Shown: piece after piece, positions 12,691 to 20,617 of the stretch
Layout: the number at the start of each line of letters is the position of its first letter
Numbering within the stretch: the stretch's first letter is position 1
DNA from: a virus
DNA: 30,569 bases
Strand: one strand, 5' to 3'
IMG/VR virus record: IMGVR_UViG_3300036760_000267
Location: 1 to 30,569 of that record
The notes under the pieces: generated by a model
Seen by the model: the letters and a program-made list of their open reading frames with translations, nothing else
Told to the model about the DNA's origin: nothing
Database searches by the model: none
Made by a program: the position numbers and the translations under genes

Positions 12691-13395
12691 ATGATTGAGC
12701 CTTATTATTCTGAGAATGGAATCACCCTATACAACACGAGATGTGAAGATGTGCTGCCACAACTCATAGAACAGGTGGATTTAGTGCTGACTGACCCACC
12801 GTATGGAAGTGGAGGTCGGGACGGTTCTACTCACCTCAGTGATGATGCGATAACGGGGAATCGAATGTTGAGCGATAGTCACATCTGGTTAATGCGTACT
12901 GTTGGTGCTCAATGTTGTGGAATAACTAAGGATGATTCGCATTGTTACGTTTTCTCGGATTGGCGAAAATGGAGGGAAACACAGATAGCATTTGAGACGG
13001 TCGGTTGGGAATTGCGCTCATTGATTGTATGGGACAAAGGAAATGGAATGGGTGAGTTTTGGCGAAGTAGTTATGAACTAATCCTCTTTCTGACAAAGCG
13101 AAAACCGCGCAAACTAAACAGTGGAAATTGTTACAATGTTGTAAAATATCCATCCGTGAAAAATGGCACTCATCCGACAGAAAAACCAGTTGACCTATGT
13201 ATATTCTTAATGGGTGCGAGTTCTAACAAGGGCGAAATCGTCCTTGATCCATTCGCGGGCAGCGGTACAACCCTCGTCGCCGCAAAGAGACTTGGACGTA
13301 AAGCCATCGGCATTGAAATCTCAGAGAAGTATTGTGAAATCGCCGTGAATAGACTCAGACAGATGGAACTTTTCAATCCGCAAGGAGAGCAATGA
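12691..13395 (+). CDS. DNA adenine-type methyltransferase (DPPY, beta class)
   Basis: 234 aa. Motif IV TDPPYG is near the N-terminus (residues 34-39) and motif I LDPFAGSGTT near the C-terminus (185-194), preceded by HPTEKP (161-166). This IV-then-I order is the beta class, and DPPY favours N6-adenine, though N4-cytosine is not excluded. No restriction enzyme is next to it, so it is an orphan enzyme, probably protecting phage DNA. Its stop overlaps the next start (ATGA), and its last codons contain copy 2 of the leader repeat. Confidence 0.92.
   Translation: MIEPYYSENGITLYNTRCEDVLPQLIEQVDLVLTDPPYGSGGRDGSTHLSDDAITGNRMLSDSHIWLMRTVGAQCCGITKDDSHCYVFSDWRKWRETQIAFETVGWELRSLIVWDKGNGMGEFWRSSYELILFLTKRKPRKLNSGNCYNVVKYPSVKNGTHPTEKPVDLCIFLMGASSNKGEIVLDPFAGSGTTLVAAKRLGRKAIGIEISEKYCEIAVNRLRQMELFNPQGEQ
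13373..13388 (+). repeat. Repeated leader TCAATCCGCAAGGAGA, copy 2
   Basis: Lies in the last codons of the methyltransferase gene (Phe-Asn-Pro-Gln-Gly-Glu) and supplies the Shine-Dalgarno site of the gene at 13392. It is identical over 16 bases to copy 3 at 13861. Confidence 0.65.
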
Positions 13396-13844
13396 AAACG
13401 AAGAGAGTTCTCCGATACTACTGTGATTTTTGCAAGAAGTCGGGATGTTCAAGGTATGCTATAGAAAAGCACGAAAAGCATTGCACGATGAACCCGCAAC
13501 GAGCATGCCGAATGTGCGGTTTAATGGAGGGCAACCAGAACGAGATGAAGGATTTGCTCGCCTTACTACCAGACCCGAAAGAATTCGAGCATGTTAGCCA
13601 TCGAGAATCATTTATTGGTGGATTTGAGGAGAAAACTTGGCCGGGATTTGATGAGATGGTGAAGCCAGCGATCCTCAAGTTGAGAGAAGCGACGGATGGC
13701 TGCCCAGCCTGCATCCTTGCCGCTCTACGCCAGAAAGGAATCATAATTGGAATGGTTGCAGAGTACTTCGATTATGGGAAGGAATGTGCGGAATTTTGGA
13801 AGGATGTTAATGCCGATAAGACAGTTTATGACGGTTCATTTTAG
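13392..13844 (+). CDS. Zinc-finger-like protein
   Basis: 150 aa, overlapping the methyltransferase stop as ATGA. Residues 11-31 carry CDFCKKSGC and then H-x-x-x-H-C, and residues 40-43 CRMC, together enough for one or two zinc sites. A later CPAC lies near residue 110. The rest is helical. Its coupling to the methyltransferase gene suggests a partner or a jointly acquired gene. No family recognised. Confidence 0.7.
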   Translation: MKTKRVLRYYCDFCKKSGCSRYAIEKHEKHCTMNPQRACRMCGLMEGNQNEMKDLLALLPDPKEFEHVSHRESFIGGFEEKTWPGFDEMVKPAILKLREATDGCPACILAALRQKGIIIGMVAEYFDYGKECAEFWKDVNADKTVYDGSF

Positions 13845-13860
13845 AGAAACAATAAGTTGC

Positions 13861-13876
13861 TCAATCCGCAAGGAGA
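13861..13876 (+). repeat. Repeated leader TCAATCCGCAAGGAGA, copy 3
   Basis: The same 16 bases as copy 2, but no gene starts after it; the next bases run into a structured region. It may be the leader of a lost gene, or the repeat end of a two-gene module. Confidence 0.6.
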
Positions 13877-13889
13877 ATAAATACTAACT

Positions 13890-14003
13890 GGGCCGCGGTT
13901 GCTGTGGCGGGGTAGCCTAACGTGAGGTAGTCAGTCTCGATAAGCAGCCCGACGAATACCGGACACCGTTGCAGACCAACTGCCAGCAACCAACGCCCAA
14001 TGT
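13890..14003 (+). other. Structured non-coding stretch
   Basis: The region between 13845 and 14015 holds no gene. GGTTGCTG (13897-13904) pairs exactly with CAGCAACC (13984-13991). Between them are shorter pairings such as GCAG/CTGC. It could be a folded leader of the replication gene at 14016. I do not recognise a riboswitch or ribozyme. Confidence 0.35.
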
Positions 14004-14015
14004 TAAGGAGAATGA

Positions 14016-14594
14016 GTGGCCAAGCGTTTCACTGATACTGACAAATGGAAAAAGGAATGGTTTGTGGAGATTCGAGGTCGTGATAAACTCCTTTGGCAGT
14101 ATCTATGCGACAACTGCGATCACGCGGGTATCTGGGATGTCAACCTAGTATTGGCATCCAGGTTGTGTGGTTTCAAATACGTTCGTGAGGATGTAAAACA
14201 GATTTTCGGCAAACAAATCAAGGAATTTGACAATGGGAAACGATGGTGGATACCCTCGTTCATCAAATTCCAATATGACTGTGCGGTGGAGCGACTAAAC
14301 CCAAAGAATATAGTTCATCGAAGCGTACTGAGAACTCTTGTTCGGTACGATCTTTACTCCCTATCGGTTGAGCAGCAAGGGGCTTTCAAGGAGCTTCCGA
14401 GGGGCTTCGAAGCCCCTAAAGATAAAGATAAGGATAAGGAAAAGGATAAAGAAAAAGCTGTTAGTACAGGTGTGATTGTCAAAAAAAAGAAAGTATGTAC
14501 ACTTCACGACAATGGGAAGCCATTTTACTACGAAGGACAGTTTTGCCCTAGATGTTTCACGCCAATAGGAGAACCCCAAAATGTCGACTTCTAA
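14016..14594 (+). CDS. Phage replication protein, DnaD/replisome-organiser-like
   Basis: 192 aa, starting at a GTG a few bases after AAGGAG. The N-terminus (KRFTDTDKWKKEWF, then LLWQYLCDNCDHAGIWDVN) is typical of a phage winged-helix protein family placed at the start of replication modules, related to replisome-organiser domains. A highly charged linker made of alternating K, D and E follows at residues 134-147. The end carries C-x-H and CPRC cysteines, a possible zinc site. It probably binds the phage origin or loads helicase, inferred from family resemblance. No helicase or loader is next to it. Confidence 0.75.
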   Translation: MAKRFTDTDKWKKEWFVEIRGRDKLLWQYLCDNCDHAGIWDVNLVLASRLCGFKYVREDVKQIFGKQIKEFDNGKRWWIPSFIKFQYDCAVERLNPKNIVHRSVLRTLVRYDLYSLSVEQQGAFKELPRGFEAPKDKDKDKEKDKEKAVSTGVIVKKKKVCTLHDNGKPFYYEGQFCPRCFTPIGEPQNVDF

Positions 14595-14724
14595 TAGGTG
14601 TCTAGGTTTGATTTTCTTGGGCATCGCGGTTGTTGCCGCGGTTGCAATCATCTTGTGTCGGAGAGTTGGTGATGATCTCGCTTGCGGCTTCGATTTCCGA
14701 GACGGCGAACCCATATTTCTCTAA
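14581..14724 (+). CDS. 47-aa single-pass membrane protein
   Basis: The ATG at 14581 lies inside the end of the replication gene and follows AGGAGA with an 8-base gap. Residues 8-26 are a hydrophobic segment (CLGLIFLGIAVVAAVAIIL), preceded by a short polar start and followed by an acidic tail. The overlap of 14 bases and the good binding site support real translation. Function unknown. Confidence 0.55.
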   Translation: MSTSNRCLGLIFLGIAVVAAVAIILCRRVGDDLACGFDFRDGEPIFL

Positions 14725-14737
14725 CACTGGAGGCGTT

Positions 14738-14902
14738 ATGTTTATCAAGGTCTGTTTGTTTGTGTTCGCGATTCTGTTGTTACTGGGATTTGTGGGTTAT
14801 CACGACTGGGGCGGCGGCCTGACTGTCCAGGCTCTGGTGTGCCTGATTGGAGCGGGCATCTTTGGCGCGCTATACCGAATAATCCAGCTTCTGGAGAAGT
14901 GA
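14738..14902 (+). CDS. 54-aa two-pass membrane protein
   Basis: GGAGG precedes the ATG at 14738. Two hydrophobic stretches (about residues 3-19 and 28-46) are separated by a short Gly-rich turn (YHDWGGG). This is the shape of a small holin or an exclusion-type membrane protein. It is distant from the lysozyme gene and lies among other small membrane proteins. It overlaps the next gene by one base (TGATG). Confidence 0.65.
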   Translation: MFIKVCLFVFAILLLLGFVGYHDWGGGLTVQALVCLIGAGIFGALYRIIQLLEK

Positions 14903-15117
14903 TGGACAGACTCATCATCCAATGTTGTTGCGGCTATTCGTTCTCGGTGGCGCGCAAGCAGCTCAAAGAAAATCCAAACGGTGTAGTCGAGTGTCCAGGC
15001 CGGGGCATGAAGTCCTGTAGGCGGGTATTTCGGGCGAGCGACTTGTTGAAGATGATCGGTGTGCAGGCGGTCTACTACGTCGAAAACAAGCAAGAAAATC
15101 TAGGACTGAAAGGATAG
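14902..15117 (+). CDS. Small cysteine-rich zinc-binding-like protein
   Basis: 71 aa, coupled to the upstream gene by TGATG. The CQCxxCGYSF-like start (CCCG, residues 8-11) and CPGRGMKSC near 31-39 could hold a zinc ion. The remainder is helical with Lys/Glu at the end. No membrane segment. No family recognised. Confidence 0.6.
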   Translation: MDRLIIQCCCGYSFSVARKQLKENPNGVVECPGRGMKSCRRVFRASDLLKMIGVQAVYYVENKQENLGLKG

Positions 15118-15121
15118 GACT

Positions 15122-15709
15122 ATGAAACGCGTACTGATTTTTGTTGGACTCAAGATTGTGGAATTGGCGGGATTAGCCCTCATGCTGTTGATCGCGTGGG
15201 ATATTGTGGTAATTGCGGGCAGGTACGAGGAGATTGTGAATATTGTCGCTCTTGTCGTACTCGTTCTTATCGGGACCGTCTCAATTGTGGCGGCGATTCG
15301 ACACAACTGGGTGAAGGCTGGGAAACTCGCCGACAAATGGAAAGGCAAGAAGTTCTTCGGATTGTTTCTGTTGCTCGCCCTGGCATTTTGCCAGGCGAGA
15401 GCACAAGAGACGATTGGATGGGTAAGAATCCATCCCGATACGGTGACTTACACACCAGCAAGTGATTTGCAAATTATGGCTGCAGGCAACATCGGTGCGT
15501 TTCTCGAACTCTATTCCCGTTACGAACGCGACTGCTGGAATGATTCGACTTCTTTGGGGCGCGGAATGTGGTTGTCTGATATGGGTCACAAATGGTGGTT
15601 TCCGCTGGAAAGAAACTTATTGGACACGTCAAAATTTATGCCTGAAGGATGGGAACATCGGCAAGCGACATTTGAAGGCTTCATCTCTTGGTTGCGGAAA
15701 CGAAAATAA
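15122..15709 (+). CDS. Membrane protein with internal signal-like segment
   Basis: 195 aa; ATG after AAAGGA. Residues 4-32 and 38-60 are two hydrophobic helices. A third hydrophobic segment at residues 77-92, preceded by KGKKFF and followed by ARAQE, looks like a signal peptide with a cleavage site. The last 100 residues are soluble, with several Trp and Tyr. The protein reads like a small membrane protein fused in front of an exported one. No internal in-frame start was seen at the joint. Function unknown. Confidence 0.6.
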   Translation: MKRVLIFVGLKIVELAGLALMLLIAWDIVVIAGRYEEIVNIVALVVLVLIGTVSIVAAIRHNWVKAGKLADKWKGKKFFGLFLLLALAFCQARAQETIGWVRIHPDTVTYTPASDLQIMAAGNIGAFLELYSRYERDCWNDSTSLGRGMWLSDMGHKWWFPLERNLLDTSKFMPEGWEHRQATFEGFISWLRKRK

Positions 15710-15730
15710 CAACGCGAACAAAGGGGACAA

Positions 15731-16222
15731 ATGGTGATCTCTGACAGGCTTAACTTGGGCTCCGGCTTCGATTTTCAAAGCGATTGTTTGAATGTCGATT
15801 GCATCCGCCACACAGGACATGAGTTCATCTGGGATCTAAACAACAGGCCCTGGCCGTGGAGGGACGGCAAGATCGAGTATGTAAAAGCCTTTGACGTGAT
15901 CGAACATCTGGGGAAGCTCACGAAGATTGAAATTGTCGCCGAACTCGCGAGAATCACTTGTCCCGGGGCCGTCGTTCGGGTGCGGGTCCCAAACACCTCT
16001 CACCCGTGGTCGAGTTCGCCCCTAGGTCACGAACACGATTTCGGCTACAATAGTTTTGAAGAGGGTTACGATCAACCGTATTTCAAATGCAGAATCGTAG
16101 GCGTGCAAATCGGAGATCAGGGCAAGTGCTGGAAGTGGAACCGATTCTGGAGATTGCTTTGTAAATGGACAAGATTTGTCCAGACGATTGAGTTTGAACT
16201 CACAAAGAAAGGAGAATCGTAA
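15731..16222 (+). CDS. SAM-dependent methyltransferase (class I, small)
   Basis: 163 aa; ATG after AAGGGGA. The SAM site LNLGSG is at residues 7-12, an acidic residue ends the second strand (LNVDC), and AFDVIEHL gives the fourth-strand motif of this superfamily (Methyltransf_11-like, often in sugar clusters). A catalytic signature for the substrate is not visible. It begins the sugar-gene region, so a sugar O- or N-methyl transfer is possible. It is shorter than usual (about 200 aa or more). Confidence 0.8.
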   Translation: MVISDRLNLGSGFDFQSDCLNVDCIRHTGHEFIWDLNNRPWPWRDGKIEYVKAFDVIEHLGKLTKIEIVAELARITCPGAVVRVRVPNTSHPWSSSPLGHEHDFGYNSFEEGYDQPYFKCRIVGVQIGDQGKCWKWNRFWRLLCKWTRFVQTIEFELTKKGES

Positions 16223-16223
16223 A

Positions 16224-16520
16224 ATGGAAACAGCATTAGTTGTGATCGGGATGGTACTCGCGATGGTGGGATTTTTTCTCCTAACGGTTCTGGCCGAGAA
16301 GGTTCAAGATAGGTCAATGTTGCGAAAGGAAGAGAAACGCGAACGCGAGCAACTTACCCGTCGGGGCATTGAACCGAAATGCGGTCATTGCGGTTCCCGC
16401 AATGTTCAACTGGCGACGCAGTATATTAGCCTGTTTGGTGAGACAACGGTTCATCCACACGAAAACCATTGGTTGTGCGCGGACTGCAAGGCGGTTTCTG
16501 AAATCTCAGTTTCAGTGTGA
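16224..16520 (+). CDS. Membrane-anchored zinc-ribbon protein
   Basis: 98 aa; ATG two bases after the previous stop, with GGAGA upstream. Residues 4-26 form one membrane helix, followed by a basic stretch rich in Arg/Lys/Glu. Cysteines CGHC (residues 53-56) and CADC (88-91) make a zinc ribbon on the cytoplasmic side. The gene ends in overlap with the next. No family recognised. Confidence 0.65.
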   Translation: METALVVIGMVLAMVGFFLLTVLAEKVQDRSMLRKEEKREREQLTRRGIEPKCGHCGSRNVQLATQYISLFGETTVHPHENHWLCADCKAVSEISVSV

Positions 16521-16747
16521 CGACAATGCAATGGAAATTCTGGAAGCACGATGCTGGTCCGCTGACGCGGTTGGCAATTTTCGCGTTGGACTGGATTCTC
16601 TTACCGGCAGATTTTCTTGAGATGGGCAGATGGTGGCATTGGGTACTGTGTGGAATGTGGATCGGGAGTTTCGGATTGATCGGGATTGGCCTGGGGACGA
16701 TCTGTGTTACCGGGTCACTTATTGCATTTCTACTGAGGGGAGACTAA
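16517..16747 (+). CDS. Small two-pass membrane protein
   Basis: 76 aa from GTG 16517, with an ATG at 16526 as the alternative start. It is rich in Trp and has two hydrophobic segments (residues 18-34 and 40-72, the latter Gly-rich). The stop overlaps the next ATG by one base (TAATG), so it is coupled to the epimerase gene. It may have a role in the membrane steps of the sugar pathway, but this is speculative. Confidence 0.55.
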   Translation: MTTMQWKFWKHDAGPLTRLAIFALDWILLPADFLEMGRWWHWVLCGMWIGSFGLIGIGLGTICVTGSLIAFLLRGD

Positions 16748-17676
16748 TGACGAAAGTTCTTGTCACAGGCGGTGGGGGTTACATTGGGACTACCCTCGTT
16801 TCTCTCTTGCTCAAGAAGGGCTACAGAGTCCGAGTACTGGACAACCTGAGTCACGGCGGCGATCAGTTGATTCCGTTCTTCAGGGAGCCGAACTTTGAAT
16901 TTCAGTTGGGGGATGTTAGAAACTGGCGCGATGTTGCTCAAGCCGTCTCGCGTCAAGACGCTATCGTTCACCTAGCAGCGATCGTGGGCTATCCGGCGTG
17001 CAAAAAAAATCCCGACGCGGCTAAGACTACAAACATTGGCGGGACGATTGTACTCAACCAGTTGCGGTCAAAGAACCAGTTGATTCTCTTTGGCTCAACA
17101 AGTAGTGTCTATGGCCACACGGAAGAACCGGTAGACGAGGCGTGCTACGTCTCGCCCATTAGTCTCTACGCGGAGACAAAGTTCCGGGCCGAGAATGAAC
17201 TCATCCAAAAAGACTCCGCTATCATCTATCGCTTGGCTGGCGGCTTCGGTGTTTCGCCCCGGATGAGACTTGATTTGCTCTTAAACGATTGGGTCTATCA
17301 GGCAGTCACAAAAGGCAAACTAACGATCTACGAACCCAGGTTTGTCAGGACGTTTCTGCATGTTCACGACATTGCCAGAGTATTTCTCTTTGGCATCGAC
17401 AACGCGTCCAAGATGACGGGTCAGATTTTCAACGTGGGCTCCGACAAGATGAATCTAACAAAGCAAGAACTCAGCCGAAAAATCCAGCGGCGAACGGCTT
17501 GCCACTTGATATTTACAACAGACAAATCAGATGCCGACAAGCGATCATACACCGTGATTTACAAGAAGATCGCGGCGCTGGGATTTCACGCGCGCGTGAC
17601 GCTCGAACAGGGCATTGACGAGATAATCAAAGCAGTGCCAGCGATTTCAAAGGAACGAAACTACACAAACCAATGA
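16747..17676 (+). CDS. NAD-dependent nucleotide-sugar epimerase/dehydratase (extended SDR)
   Basis: 309 aa. The Rossmann motif TGGGGYIG is at residues 7-14, HLAA at 75-78, a Ser-Thr-Ser region at 117-120 and the catalytic Y141-x-x-x-K145. This is the extended short-chain dehydrogenase family acting on UDP- or dTDP-linked sugars. Substrate residues are not decisive. Together with the glycosyltransferase and aminotransferase it suggests synthesis of a modified deoxy-sugar. The start at 16747 puts the Rossmann motif at the usual distance; a longer frame would add a foreign extension. Confidence 0.92.
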   Translation: MTKVLVTGGGGYIGTTLVSLLLKKGYRVRVLDNLSHGGDQLIPFFREPNFEFQLGDVRNWRDVAQAVSRQDAIVHLAAIVGYPACKKNPDAAKTTNIGGTIVLNQLRSKNQLILFGSTSSVYGHTEEPVDEACYVSPISLYAETKFRAENELIQKDSAIIYRLAGGFGVSPRMRLDLLLNDWVYQAVTKGKLTIYEPRFVRTFLHVHDIARVFLFGIDNASKMTGQIFNVGSDKMNLTKQELSRKIQRRTACHLIFTTDKSDADKRSYTVIYKKIAALGFHARVTLEQGIDEIIKAVPAISKERNYTNQ

Positions 17677-17688
17677 TGGGAGGCACAG

Positions 17689-17922
17689 ATGAAACTCTTC
17701 GTTTACGAATACGATGGGAAGCCGCATTTCAGGTTCGCGCGAATTGTGATGAATCCGCCCGGGGAATTCGTCGGTACTATCCCGATAGAAGAGCCGAAGA
17801 AGACGGTAACGCGGGAATCTTGTCTTCACCCAAGCAGAGATGAATTGGGGAATCTATATGGTGAATATACGATTCCTGGGAATGCGAAGAACGTCAGATT
17901 GGTCTTCGACATCGACGAATGA
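17689..17922 (+). CDS. 77-aa hypothetical protein
   Basis: ATG after GGGAGG. Beta-rich and acidic, with segments KLFVYEYDGKPHF and NVRLVFDID at the ends. No membrane helix. No family recognised. It overlaps the next gene by ATGA and belongs to the operon between epimerase and glycosyltransferase. Confidence 0.6.
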   Translation: MKLFVYEYDGKPHFRFARIVMNPPGEFVGTIPIEEPKKTVTRESCLHPSRDELGNLYGEYTIPGNAKNVRLVFDIDE

Positions 17923-18236
17923 AACTCTCATTCTCCTGGTTCCGCCCCTTTTTCTGGCGACAGAAGTATAGGTTCGATCTTGGCTACCAGTTTATGACGT
18001 TCGTGAACTTCATCTTGCTCGTAGTCGTGACTGCGAAGTCACTTGGATTCCAGGCATTGCCGGTGTTGATTCTTGCGATCCCACTTGCTTTCGTCGGGGT
18101 CTGGTGCTGGGGGTATTTCCTAGACAGAGTAATGAACGCGCAGCAGACCAACGAGAAGATTTGGTTTGACCGTTCGCCGATCAATAAAGAGCACATCCGA
18201 AAGACAGAAGAAATACACAAGGCTATAATCAAATGA
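17919..18236 (+). CDS. Small membrane protein
   Basis: 105 aa. An aromatic, basic start (FSWFRPFFWRQKYRF) is followed by two hydrophobic helices at about residues 25-43 and 47-69, then a charged soluble tail of about 35 residues. It overlaps the previous and next genes by ATGA. Its position directly before a glycosyltransferase would suit a membrane partner, but no family is recognised. Confidence 0.65.
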   Translation: MKLSFSWFRPFFWRQKYRFDLGYQFMTFVNFILLVVVTAKSLGFQALPVLILAIPLAFVGVWCWGYFLDRVMNAQQTNEKIWFDRSPINKEHIRKTEEIHKAIIK

Positions 18237-19267
18237 ACAACATCCTCTTCCTCGGTTCGATCGCACCCCCACACGGCGGTATTGCCGAACATCTTAAATG
18301 GGAGATAGGCAAATACCACCAGCCGATGCTCGTCTTCGACTACGCCAAAGAAACAGGCGAGATGAAATTCTACCTGCCCCGACTGCCGTGGCGAAAGCTG
18401 AGGTATTTGCCCGCGCTGTTCAGGATTCACAAACTCGTGGTCGACAACAAGATCAATGTTCTGGCCGCGTATCATACCTACCCCGAAGGGTATCTGGCCT
18501 ATCTCTACAAAAAATCCTTCCCGCACATCAGAGTCGCGGTGACAATTTTCGGGGAACTCCATACAAACCCGAAGAGGTGGTACAGGAAAATCCTCGCCGG
18601 TGTGAACGCGATCTTGGCGACAAGCCATTATTGTGCGAAGGGACTGGAGAACATCGGAATCCCGCCGAGGTGGGCGGAGATCATCCACCACGGCGTAGAT
18701 TTGGAGAAGTTTCATCCGGCACGAAACAAGTTTGAGCCGCCGATGATCTTATACGTCGGTTATCTGCATCCGAGGGCGGGCTTGGAATGCCTGATAGACG
18801 CGACGCAAGGACTGAATCTGCGGGTCGCTCTTGCCGGGGAAGATTACGGCATTCGCAAAGACCTTGAGAAAAGGATTCGTGAAAGCGGACAGAATGCCAA
18901 CTACTACTTCACTGGTCCTCTTTGCCACGACGAGGTGATTCTATTTTTCAAGTACGCGAGTATCTACGTGTGCCCGATGAATACGAAGGCTCCGTGCATG
19001 GGAGCTTCGATCAAGCACGCGATGGCCTGCGGCCTTCCGGTGGTAGCATCGAATGTAGGGGGAATTCCAGAGGCGGTTGTTCACGGCGTAACAGGGTTCA
19101 TCTTTGAAGTTGACGACGCGGGTGAGTTGCGGAATATGCTGTGCACTTTGCTATATCAACCCGGGCTTCCAGAAAAAATGGGCAAAGCAGCTCGCAAGCG
19201 CGCCGAGGAACTATTCGATGCGGCGAAAACAAGTAGAGAGATTTTGGACACGCTGAACAAACTGTAA
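18233..19267 (+). CDS. GT4 family glycosyltransferase (GT-B fold)
   Basis: 344 aa, overlapping the upstream gene as ATGA. Residues 4-20 (ILFLGSIAPPHGGIAEH) are the N-terminal domain start. The junction HHGVDLEKFHP precedes the C-terminal domain. Next come MILYVGYLHPRAGLECLI, then AMACGLPVVASNVGGIPEAV with the E near the nucleotide site. This is the retaining GT4 pattern. It probably adds a sugar to a surface polysaccharide or to phage DNA or protein; the acceptor cannot be told. It belongs with the epimerase and aminotransferase. Confidence 0.92.
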   Translation: MNNILFLGSIAPPHGGIAEHLKWEIGKYHQPMLVFDYAKETGEMKFYLPRLPWRKLRYLPALFRIHKLVVDNKINVLAAYHTYPEGYLAYLYKKSFPHIRVAVTIFGELHTNPKRWYRKILAGVNAILATSHYCAKGLENIGIPPRWAEIIHHGVDLEKFHPARNKFEPPMILYVGYLHPRAGLECLIDATQGLNLRVALAGEDYGIRKDLEKRIRESGQNANYYFTGPLCHDEVILFFKYASIYVCPMNTKAPCMGASIKHAMACGLPVVASNVGGIPEAVVHGVTGFIFEVDDAGELRNMLCTLLYQPGLPEKMGKAARKRAEELFDAAKTSREILDTLNKL

Positions 19268-19321
19268 GGGGGAAATCCCCACACAGACTGTAGCACACCA
19301 CAATAACCAGATGGAGGCAAT

Positions 19322-19588
19322 ATGGAGAGCATAGGAGGAAAAGTTCCACAGGTTCACGAATCATTTGCGAGGTTATGCAAAGCCATCGAAGAATTGTCGG
19401 TAGTTGTAAACGCGGTACGCGATGGCATCAGCCCCGTGCTCCACCCAGAACCACCAGTACCACTAAAGGGAGAAGAAAAGGTGAAAACGGCGAAAGCCCC
19501 GTTTGCACATCAGATTGATGAGCAAAGGGTACAGGTAGAACTCGTGATTGAGAATCTGAAGGGGATTCAATCACGCGTGGAGATTTAG
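19322..19588 (+). CDS. 88-aa hypothetical protein
   Basis: GGAGG lies four bases before the ATG. The protein has a helical start, a Pro-rich middle (HPEPPVPLKGEEK) and a helical end. No family recognised. It ends where the aminotransferase begins (stop, then GTG without a gap). It has the look of a two-helix adaptor with flexible linker. Confidence 0.55.
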   Translation: MESIGGKVPQVHESFARLCKAIEELSVVVNAVRDGISPVLHPEPPVPLKGEEKVKTAKAPFAHQIDEQRVQVELVIENLKGIQSRVEI

Positions 19589-20617
19589 GTGGTCACTGGC
19601 GGCAGATTCTCAAAACTCTGTGAAGAGTACCTAGCCAAAGAGACCGGATCGGCCCGGGCCCTGTTGGTTCCGTCCTGCACGGCGGCGCTAGAGATGTCGG
19701 TGATGCTCTCCGGGGTGGGTCCTGGTGACGAGGTGATACTTCCCTCGTTCACGTTTTCTTCCTGCGCCAATGCGGTGATTCTCAGGGGAGGAACTCCCGT
19801 ATTTGTAGACAGCAGGATGGACACGCTGAACATCGACGAGACCAAGATTGAAGAACTCATCGGGGCGAAGACGGAGGCCATTATGGCCGTTCATTACGCT
19901 GGTGTTGCCGCAGATATGGATTCCATCGGCAGGATAGCCAGGGATTATCAGCTTTTTGTCATTGAGGATGGGGCACAAGCGATCGGCAATTTGAGGCTCA
20001 CAGGCGAGTTTGGCGGCATCTCATTCAACACGGTAAAGAACATTGAGTGCGGTGAGGGCGGGGTATTGCTCTTGAGAGACCAGGAGTTTGTTGAGCGCGC
20101 GGAAACGATTCGTGATTGCGGAACCACGAGAGAGAAATTCAAGCGCGGCGACATCAATGACTGGGATTGGGTAGACATCGGAAGCCAATATCTGATGACT
20201 GAAATGACCGCCGAGGTCTTGTGGAGAAACCTTCAACGAATCAAGGAAATAACTGAGGGGAGGAAGGTTATCTGGAGGATCTACGCCGGGGAGATCAAAG
20301 CCGAGCACAAGTCAACTCAAATCGGCAACGGCCATTGTTTCTGGGTGATGGTTGAGAAGAGGGACGAGGCGATTGTGTGGCTCAAAGAGAAAGGCATCAC
20401 AGCCAAATCTCATTATACGCCGTTACACAGTCGGCCTCCGGGAATGAAGTATGGGCGAGCTGGAACGATTGTCAACGCGGGCTACATCTCCGAGCACCTA
20501 TTGAGACTGCCGCTAAACGTGTACGACCACGAAGCCTATGCGATTGCCGCAGAGGTGAACAAACTATGCAAGCAAGAAAAGGAGTATCGAAGTGGCAAGA
20601 CTAACTGGTCGATATAA
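19589..20617 (+). CDS. DegT/DnrJ/EryC1/StrS sugar aminotransferase, WecE/RffA-like
   Basis: 342 aa from GTG 19589. It aligns well by eye to RffA/WecE (dTDP-4-amino-4,6-dideoxygalactose transaminase): PSCTAALEM, GDEVILPSFTF, DTLNIDET, VHYAGVA, IEDGAQ, and KNIECGEGG with the PLP lysine K150, then YTPLH and RLPLNVY. The first 30 or so residues of the family are missing, as a stop codon stands directly before the GTG. The enzyme makes an amino-deoxy-sugar from a keto-sugar nucleotide and glutamate. Whether the shortened start is active is open. Confidence 0.9.
   Translation: MVTGGRFSKLCEEYLAKETGSARALLVPSCTAALEMSVMLSGVGPGDEVILPSFTFSSCANAVILRGGTPVFVDSRMDTLNIDETKIEELIGAKTEAIMAVHYAGVAADMDSIGRIARDYQLFVIEDGAQAIGNLRLTGEFGGISFNTVKNIECGEGGVLLLRDQEFVERAETIRDCGTTREKFKRGDINDWDWVDIGSQYLMTEMTAEVLWRNLQRIKEITEGRKVIWRIYAGEIKAEHKSTQIGNGHCFWVMVEKRDEAIVWLKEKGITAKSHYTPLHSRPPGMKYGRAGTIVNAGYISEHLLRLPLNVYDHEAYAIAAEVNKLCKQEKEYRSGKTNWSI

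Noticed and set aside
13915-14010. A further attC-like pair (GCCTAAC and GTTAAGG)
   Set aside because: The inner arms do not pair and the outer arms match only with a bulge. It does not bound a cassette gene. Probably coincidence.
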